A stretch of DNA of 64,000 nucleotides, from the NCBI RefSeq assembly GCF_014698115.1, contig NZ_JACJSJ010000015.1:61627-125626 (forward strand), read 5' to 3'. Below are positions 58,184 through 64,000 of this stretch, piece by piece. The translations under genes and the position numbers were made by a program. Under the pieces are notes generated by a model that was given only the letters and a program-made list of their open reading frames with translations, did not search any database and had not been told where the DNA came from. The DNA comes from Nostoc sp. FACHB-973 (GTDB taxonomy: Bacteria > Cyanobacteriota > Cyanobacteriia > Cyanobacteriales > Nostocaceae). Every line of letters begins with the position of its first letter. The first letter of the stretch is position 1.

Positions 58184-60124
58184 ATGCTTTACCCCCAACG
58201 TTTCAGCCAATTCACCAGAGAACACGCAGATATCTTAGCAGCCCTAGTTTGTGGGTTGCTGTTATTTCTGGGATGGTTCGCCTTGCATCTTGGCGCTTTG
58301 GAATTGGCGCTGCTGTTGCTACCTGCTGCTTATGTAATTGGTGGTTACGAAAGTGCGCGAGAGGGATTGACTACCCTTTTCAAAGAAAAAGAACTCGATG
58401 TAGATTTGCTGATGATTGTCGCCGCGGTTGGTGCTGCTAGTTTGGGCTTATGGCGGAGAGAATATCATTTAATTATTGATGGGGCAATTTTGATTCTCAT
58501 CTTTGCCATCAGTGGCGCACTAGAAGGCTATGCCATGCAGCGAACTGAGCGGAGTATTCGGAGTTTGATGAGTTTGACGCCAGATACAGCAAGGGTTTTG
58601 CTTCAGGGAAGGGAAGAGGAAGTCTCTATTAGTCAGCTGAAGGTGGGTGATGAGATTGTTGTCAAACCCGGAGAGTTGATTCCTACAGATGGAATTATTG
58701 TGTCTGGTTATAGCACCCTGAATCAAGCTGCAATTACAGGCGAGTCTTTACCCGTGGAGAAAACAGTCGGTGCAGAAGTATTTGCAGGCACACTCAACGG
58801 CTATGGTGCATTGCAGATTAAAGTCCACAAACCAGCCCAAAGCAGTTTAATTATGCGGGTGATTCGTTTGGTAGAACAGGCGCAAACACAAGCCCCCCCT
58901 TCCCAAGAATTTATCGATCGCTTTGAAAAAAGATATGCCAAAGTTATTGTAATAGCTGGGATATTACTGGCAACTTTACCGCCATTCCTCTGGGGTTGGG
59001 ATTGGGAAACAACCATTTATCGCGCCCTTACTTTCTTGGTGGTAGCTTCTCCCTGTGCGTTGATGGCTGCAATTATACCAACGCTGCTTTCAGGAATTGC
59101 CAACGGTGCAAGACAAGGGATTTTATTTAAGAATGGCGCACAGTTAGAGAAGATTGGTAAAGTTAGAGCGATCGCATTTGATAAAACTGGTACCCTGACA
59201 ACAGGAGAAGTGCAGGTATTCCAAGTAATTCCAGTTAGTGAATTCACACAACAAGATGTATTAAAAGCCGCTGCTAGTGTGGAATCATCTTCCGAACATC
59301 CCATCGGTAAAGCAATTGTGCAAGCCGCTGCTGATTTGAATTGGGTTGGTGCAATCGAAGTACAAGCCCTACCTGGACAGGGAATTGTGGGAATTGTCAA
59401 AGAACAACAGGTGATTGTTGGGAATGCCAGTTTTGTGCAGCAGTATGTAACAAATTTACCCGAAGAATTGCGACAAATGGCTCAATCTTTCGAGCAGAAA
59501 GGTAAAACTGTGGTTTGGGTAGCAGGGGAAGCAGGGGGAGCAGAGGAGCAGGGGGGCAGAGGGGCAGAGGTGATGGGTATTATTGCCATTGCAGATGAGG
59601 TGAGAGTGCAAGCAGCAACGACTATTAGGCGGTTAAAGGAACTGGGAGTTGAACAAATTGTCATGTTAACTGGGGATAATCAGGAAACTGCTAATAGTGT
59701 GGCTAAAGCAGTGGGAATTGAACGGGTGTATGCTCAACTTTTGCCAGAAGATAAGCTGGATGTGATTCGTCGTTTACAGCAGAAGTATCAAACTGTGGCA
59801 ATGGTGGGCGATGGCATTAATGATGCACCAGCTTTAGCGCAAGCATCTGTGGGTATAGCGATGGGAGTATCCGGTAGTGATGTGGCATTGGAAACCGCAG
59901 ATATAGTCTTGATGGCAGACAAGTTAGAAAAAATTGCTGTGGCGATGCATTTGGGCAGGCGATCGCAACTCATAGTTAAACAGAATATAGTTGTAGCCTT
60001 GGGTTTTATTGTCTTGCTTTTAGTAGGCAACTTTCTGGGAAATATTAACTTACCCATCGGCGTCATTGGCCATGAAGGTTCCACAGTATTAGTCACCTTG
60101 AGTGGTTTAAGATTGCTCAAATAA
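58184..60124 (+). CDS. coaT: CoaT, P1B-4-type cobalt-exporting ATPase
   Basis: 646 residues. The enzyme pumps Co(II) (perhaps also Zn) out of the cytoplasm using ATP. The marks of subgroup P1B-4 are all there: the metal-binding SPC motif (Ser289-Pro290-Cys291) in helix 4, HEGST (630-634) in the last helix, no N-terminal metal domain. The actuator loop has TGES, the phosphorylated Asp is D333 in DKTGT, and GDGINDAPAL closes the P domain. Residues 447-465 ('AGEAGGAEEQGGRGAEVMG') are an in-frame product of a G-rich simple repeat, between 'KTVVWV' and 'GIIAIADEV' where relatives have only a few residues. The gene is preceded by a MerR-type operator and is activated by cobalt, presumably via CoaR. 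Confidence 0.94.
   Translation: MLYPQRFSQFTREHADILAALVCGLLLFLGWFALHLGALELALLLLPAAYVIGGYESAREGLTTLFKEKELDVDLLMIVAAVGAASLGLWRREYHLIIDGAILILIFAISGALEGYAMQRTERSIRSLMSLTPDTARVLLQGREEEVSISQLKVGDEIVVKPGELIPTDGIIVSGYSTLNQAAITGESLPVEKTVGAEVFAGTLNGYGALQIKVHKPAQSSLIMRVIRLVEQAQTQAPPSQEFIDRFEKRYAKVIVIAGILLATLPPFLWGWDWETTIYRALTFLVVASPCALMAAIIPTLLSGIANGARQGILFKNGAQLEKIGKVRAIAFDKTGTLTTGEVQVFQVIPVSEFTQQDVLKAAASVESSSEHPIGKAIVQAAADLNWVGAIEVQALPGQGIVGIVKEQQVIVGNASFVQQYVTNLPEELRQMAQSFEQKGKTVVWVAGEAGGAEEQGGRGAEVMGIIAIADEVRVQAATTIRRLKELGVEQIVMLTGDNQETANSVAKAVGIERVYAQLLPEDKLDVIRRLQQKYQTVAMVGDGINDAPALAQASVGIAMGVSGSDVALETADIVLMADKLEKIAVAMHLGRRSQLIVKQNIVVALGFIVLLLVGNFLGNINLPIGVIGHEGSTVLVTLSGLRLLK
59521..59570 (+). repeat. 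G-rich low-complexity insertion inside coaT
   Basis: The tract reads agcaggggaagcagggggag then cagaggagcaggggggcag. It resembles the intergenic stretch near 49775-49800. The length keeps the reading frame. Confidence 0.75.
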
Positions 60125-60779
60125 ACTATTCTTCTTTTTTTTCCCCGCCTCCTCTAGCTTAAAATTGCTGATTGCTGAGTGATGTTGGGGCTTCAAACCT
60201 CTTGTGCCTAGTCCCTTTAATTTTACTTTTTACTCAGCACTGTTTCGTTCAATAAAGCGCATATTTACTGAAACTCAGGACTAGTAATCAATTGACAATT
60301 CTTAAGATTTTCTTTACGAATTAGCTCTTAGACTGTATTGAGAATACGCTGTTATTCTTGATAAGGTACGGCTACCTAAAGGAAGAGTAAGATTATCAAA
60401 AATAAAGCATTGACTAATAAACATGAGTTTGATTTAATTATTTTGTCTATAAAGTTTTATACTTAAATAATTAAAAATATTTATTTACAAAATTTTATAG
60501 AATGATAATTAATTAACAAATTGTCAAAAAAAAACACAATTTCCTTAAATAAGGAAAGTTTAAAAATGGCTGACTATCCAAGTCTAGTTACATAGGCTTT
60601 CAACTCGTCATGAAAACTTAATCAATCTGGGTCAAAAAACCGAATATTTGATCCTGAATTATCATGTTTGCTTGGTATTGCCGCAATATCAAGATTAACC
60701 AGAAGAATTGCAATCAATACTTCAAATAATCACAAGAGTGAAACCTTTTTGAAAAATTAACTAAAAAAGGAGCAATTTA
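60125..60779. other. AT-rich leader region of the carotenoid oxygenase gene
   Basis: No gene and no known repeat was seen. A ribosome site AGGAG (60768-60772) precedes the next start by seven bases. The length and AT-content suggest regulation of the next gene. Confidence 0.5.
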
Positions 60780-63059
60780 ATGACGTTTAAAGTTACTGGA
60801 CGAATTTACGTAGCTGAAAGCGGTTTAGGAATTCCTAACTTACTAGTCGAAGCATTTGATAAGGATCTTGTCAAAACAGATAAGTTAGGACAAGTTAAAA
60901 CCAATAGTACTGGCACTTTTGAAATTAACTACACTGAAGCTGATTTTAAAGGCAAATTTGAGAAATTTGAAGGCAATCCTGACTTATTTCTTGTGATCAA
61001 AACACCAGACAGTTCAAAAGTCTTGTATTCCACAGAGAAAAATATTCGTCCTGATGCCGGTACACATGAGCATTTTGACGTACCAATTTCTCAAGCTGAC
61101 ATATTACATAAACCGTCCAAAAATGATCGAGACTTGTTAAAACTCCTGATTGGTATTGCTTGGATTGATGGAGTACTGGAACCTGAAGAAAAAGAATTTT
61201 TGCAGCAAGTGGCACAACAAAAAGGATTAACTGAAGATCCAGAAATTAAATCTTTATTATCAAGCAATCAACCCGTCACAGCAGAAGAGTGTTATGGCTG
61301 GCTTCAGGCTTATTTAGGAAATTATCCTGACGAAAAAGATTTTCAGGAGTTATACGAAGCTCTCAATTCATTGATGTATACCGAGGGTGTGTTAGATGCT
61401 ACAGAAAAGGAACTCATACAAACCCTCGCCATCGCCACAGCAGCCCCAACTGGTACTCGCCCTAGTACTTTCCAGCGGCGCTTCATGAGCGCTTTGATGG
61501 ATAGCAAATTTCTAGCTAACGTCTTACAGATGGAGCGGTCATCAGTAGTCAATAAAGGGCCTTCGGTTACTGGCTACTATGCACGTGTACCTTACCAAAT
61601 TTTGAGCCGCCTCAGCACTACTGCCAGAGTTAATACCCTGGCAGAAGATATGGCAGATTTTTATTTGACTGACAACTTTGCCCCAGTCAAACAAGAAGTA
61701 ACTGCTGACAACCTCACCGTCATCGGTGAACTACCCGAAGGACTGAATGGCATATTTCTCCGCAACGGCCCTAACCCCCAATTCGGGCCTATCGGACTTC
61801 ATCACTGGTTAGATGGGGATGGAATGCTCCACGCAGTAAATATCAGCAATGGCAAAGCCAGCTATCGCAACCGCTACATTCGCACAGAGGGATTTGAGAT
61901 TGAGCGAAAACAAGGTAAGGCAATTTGGCCAGGTTTGCTCAACCTGCCTCGGTTTGATGCTCCTTATGGCTTGATGATGAAGAATACTGGTAACACCTCA
62001 ACTATATGGCACGCAGGTAAACTGCTGGCACTATGGGAAGCTGGCGCACCTTATGAAATTCGTCTTCCTGACTTAGAAACTGTTGGCGTCCATACCTTTA
62101 ACGGAAAGCTTGCTTCTACCTTTACAGCTCACCCAAAAGTCGATGCCGAAACAGGTGAAATGATTGTGATTGGCTTTGCACCCATCGCTCCCCCTTATCT
62201 GGAATACAGCGTGGTATCCGCAGAGGGCGAAATGTTGCGAACCGTACCTATTGATATACCTTCGCCAGTGATGATGCATGATTTTGCCATCACTCAACAC
62301 TACACCCTTATTCTGGATATGCCGCTCGTCTTCAGTCCGATGCGGATTATGCAGGATCAATTACCTATTAAGTTTGAGAAGCAAAACCCCAGCCGCATCG
62401 GGGTTCTACCTCGCCACGGCGATAACCGAACTATCCGCTGGTTCAATATCTCGACCTGTATGCTCTACCATGTTGCTAACGCTTGGGAGGAAGGCAACGA
62501 AGTAGTACTTATCGCTACCAGGGCACCTGATACCTATCTGTTTATTCCTCAGAAAGACAACGGAGAGGGTGGAGATACTGAATTTGAACATTTCCGGCTG
62601 TATCTCTATCGAATCAACTTGGCAACGGGTGTTGTGAAAGAAGAATTGCTCAATAAAGATGATACCGCCACAGAATTTCCTCGGATTAACGATAACCTAA
62701 CTGGGCGAAAGACACGTTACGTCTACGCATCCCGACAAGCTACTTACATGAGACCTAGACTTTTGTTGGATGGTCTGATTAAGTATGATTTGCACACTGG
62801 TAGCACCGAAGTACATGAATTTGGTCGGGGACGCTTTGGTGGTGATAGTGTGTTTGCGCCTCGTCCTGGTGCTACTGCTGAGGATGATGGCTGGTTGCTG
62901 ACTATGGTTTGGGATGCACTAGCGAAAAAGTCTGAGCTATTGGTGATTGATGCCCGAAATATCACAGCTCCACCTGTGGCGCAGATATTGATGCCCCAGC
63001 GTGTTCCTTACGGCTTCCACGCTAATTGGGTTTCTGAAGCACAGATGGCAACTCAATAA
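60780..63059 (+). CDS. Carotenoid oxygenase with N-terminal beta and TerB-like domains
   Basis: 759 residues, about 270 more than usual cyanobacterial carotenoid oxygenases. Residues about 1-112 look like a transthyretin-like beta domain ('VTGRIYVAESGLGIPNLLVEAFDKD', 'TNSTGTFEINY'). Residues about 115-225 look TerB-like ('LLKLLIGIAWIDGVLEPEEKEFL', 'LNSLMYTEGVLDATEKELI'), with acidic helices. The oxygenase (about 290-757) has all four iron-binding histidines: His451 in 'TAHPKVD', His500 in 'MMHDFAIT', His564 in 'LYHVANAWEE', His747 in 'GFHANWV'. It should cut a carotenoid or apocarotenoid double bond. The start has a good AGGAG ribosome site. The triple fusion is not something I recall from the literature, though such proteins may exist in other cyanobacteria. 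Confidence 0.88.
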   Translation: MTFKVTGRIYVAESGLGIPNLLVEAFDKDLVKTDKLGQVKTNSTGTFEINYTEADFKGKFEKFEGNPDLFLVIKTPDSSKVLYSTEKNIRPDAGTHEHFDVPISQADILHKPSKNDRDLLKLLIGIAWIDGVLEPEEKEFLQQVAQQKGLTEDPEIKSLLSSNQPVTAEECYGWLQAYLGNYPDEKDFQELYEALNSLMYTEGVLDATEKELIQTLAIATAAPTGTRPSTFQRRFMSALMDSKFLANVLQMERSSVVNKGPSVTGYYARVPYQILSRLSTTARVNTLAEDMADFYLTDNFAPVKQEVTADNLTVIGELPEGLNGIFLRNGPNPQFGPIGLHHWLDGDGMLHAVNISNGKASYRNRYIRTEGFEIERKQGKAIWPGLLNLPRFDAPYGLMMKNTGNTSTIWHAGKLLALWEAGAPYEIRLPDLETVGVHTFNGKLASTFTAHPKVDAETGEMIVIGFAPIAPPYLEYSVVSAEGEMLRTVPIDIPSPVMMHDFAITQHYTLILDMPLVFSPMRIMQDQLPIKFEKQNPSRIGVLPRHGDNRTIRWFNISTCMLYHVANAWEEGNEVVLIATRAPDTYLFIPQKDNGEGGDTEFEHFRLYLYRINLATGVVKEELLNKDDTATEFPRINDNLTGRKTRYVYASRQATYMRPRLLLDGLIKYDLHTGSTEVHEFGRGRFGGDSVFAPRPGATAEDDGWLLTMVWDALAKKSELLVIDARNITAPPVAQILMPQRVPYGFHANWVSEAQMATQ

Positions 63060-63190
63060 GGTTAATAGTAGGTCTATCTAAGCAGTGTAGAGGGCGATGC
63101 ACGATTAATGCGATCGCCCTCTACAACTCTCTTGGCTCAACTGCATCATAATCTAAAGGGAACCCCCGGAGGTTTAGATGGATCTAACTT

Positions 63191-63697
63191 GTGCGACTGA
63201 TGAGAAGGCTCTCTGGTAGAGAACGCCGCTTTCAAGAATGGTTGAATCACAACATTTCTCAGCAACTTGTTCAAGAAGCAAAAAAACTGAACGCAGCACT
63301 GGCTTTTGAGGATTTGACTAATATTAGACAATCTCTCAATACGAAGCCTAGAAGTAAAATAGAACGTCGTAGAACTAACAATTGGGCGTTCTATCAACTG
63401 CGTCTGTTTGTTGGATACAAAGCTAATATCGCTGGCGTGCCAGTGGTATTTGTCCCACCTGCTTACACATCTCAAACCTGTTCGCGTTGCAGACACATTC
63501 ACCCTATTAAGGGTAAATCTTACCGTAACGGAAAAGTTTTTAAGTGTGGGCATTGCGGATTTGAGCATGATGCTGATATCAACGCGGCTAAAAATATTGC
63601 TGCTTTGGCGTTGCCTGTAAGCCAGCCCGAAAGTCCGGGGATGACATGCCAATTGCTTGGACAAATGTCTTTGTTTGGTATGTTTGATCTGGGCTAA
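63191..63697 (+). pseudogene. Truncated IS200/IS605-family TnpB (OrfB)
   Basis: Only the C-terminal 168 codons remain, from about the middle of a normal TnpB (about 400 residues). The frame begins right after an in-frame stop (taa at 63185-63187). The kept part has the second RuvC acid (Glu40 in 'LAFEDLT'), the zinc finger 'TCSRCRHIH...FKCGHCG', and the third RuvC Asp ('HDADINAAKN'). The first RuvC Asp and the RNA-binding N-terminus are lost, so it cannot be active. No TnpA is seen. The stop codon runs into the IS right-end hairpin at 63691. Confidence 0.9.
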
Positions 63698-63715
63698 AGC
63701 TCAGTGGCTTCAGCC
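63691..63715 (+). mobile_element. Right-end hairpin of the IS200/IS605 element
   Basis: gggctaaag (63691-63699) pairs with cttcagccc (63707-63715) with one internal mismatch and an 7-nt loop. Imperfect hairpins of this kind at the TnpB 3' end are the subterminal palindromes of IS605 elements and overlap the 3' part of the guide RNA gene. Confidence 0.7.
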
Positions 63716-63963
63716 CTGAACTGCTTACTGAGTATTTGTCCTGAAAAAATTTTTTCGATGGGTACTTCAACATCCCCAAAAGCTAAAGGATAAATTGTCC
63801 CTTGGCTGTATTCTAATCGAACACAATAGCTTATTCCTTCAGGCTGTCGGAAAACAATTACTTTCTTCGCTTTGACATCGACAACCCAATATTCTAATAA
63901 GTAGAACAAGGTGAAAAAACCAAACTGTGTAAAGATAAGTAAATACATAAATGTGTCTACCAA
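63694..63963 (-). pseudogene. Remnant of a Uma2-family endonuclease gene
   Basis: The readable part 'LEYWVVDVKAKKVIVFRQPEG' followed by 'YPLAFGDVEVPIEKIFSG' is the C-terminal half of a Uma2 (DUF820) PD-(D/E)xK protein. The usual end after 'IF' is replaced by residues that translate the IS605 right-end sequence (SKQFRAEATEL), and the beginning (MVDTFMYLLIFTQFGFF) is not Uma2-like, so the frame is broken on both sides. It is therefore a remnant interrupted by the IS element. Confidence 0.65.
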
Positions 63964-64000
63964 GGTAACAGGGTATGGGCAGCCGTTTAAGGGTATTTCT

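Noticed and set aside
63146..63664. 172-codon minus-strand frame over tnpB
   Set aside because: It is the mirror of the TnpB remnant, which has clear zinc-finger and RuvC residues.

Overview
The window comes from a filamentous, Nostocales-type cyanobacterium. The evidence is the many copies of the HIP1 octamer GCGATCGC, the families of dispersed palindromes and 'cgcagagg' repeats typical of these genomes, and gene types such as cobalt regulation by a CoaR protein, PEP-CTERM proteins, DUF4912, a cyanobacterial TamB and a carotenoid oxygenase. No rRNA, tRNA or CRISPR array was found.

Layout. 1-469: 5' part of a PPC-repeat protein that runs off the window (minus strand). 1649-25599: a biosynthetic gene cluster on the plus strand, made of phenylalanine ammonia-lyase, 4CL-like ligase-ACP, PKS KS-AT-DH-KR-ACP, PKS KS-AT-KR-ACP-KS-AT0, an ACP-C-PCP-A-C synthetase, and an MFS exporter. 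The reading is that cinnamate made from Phe is loaded onto an ACP, extended by two malonyl units (one giving a double bond, one a hydroxyl), passed through a KS with a dead acyltransferase, and joined to serine (A-domain code close to the serine code). There is no thioesterase. 25831-28162: a tandem duplication of a PEP-CTERM protein gene with its promoter and 3' hairpin. 28318-32681: assorted accessory genes (DUF4386, SDR, Cys-bearing secreted protein, DUF2085, methyltransferase).

32904-38929 (minus): a second, unusual small-molecule-like locus. It holds a PRMT-like methyltransferase, a PIN-like small protein, a heme-oxygenase-like diiron oxidase fused to a Rieske domain, a cysteine-desulfurase-like PLP enzyme and an HDxGH...EExRAD metalloprotease-like protein; a GST-like gene lies upstream. 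This is the best candidate for an undescribed pathway in the window. 40640-51130: TamB, a small membrane protein, DUF2103-ClpS, a secreted FAD oxidoreductase and an ATP-grasp-like protein. 51431-54784: a PstS-like sensor domain fused to three DUF4912 repeats.

55187-60121: the cobalt-resistance pair coaR/coaT. A two-gene AAA ATPase/TOPRIM-like module sits between them and forms a tight operon with coaR, while coaT keeps a textbook MerR-type operator with a 20-bp spacer. 60780-63059: a carotenoid oxygenase with an N-terminal beta domain and a TerB-like domain. 63191-64000: a decayed IS200/IS605 tnpB whose right end cuts into a decayed Uma2 endonuclease gene.

A recurring theme is repeat invasion. 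A 'cgcagagg' repeat lies at most junctions of the PKS cluster, once inside the PKS2 reading frame in phase, and a related G-rich low-complexity stretch sits in phase inside coaT.
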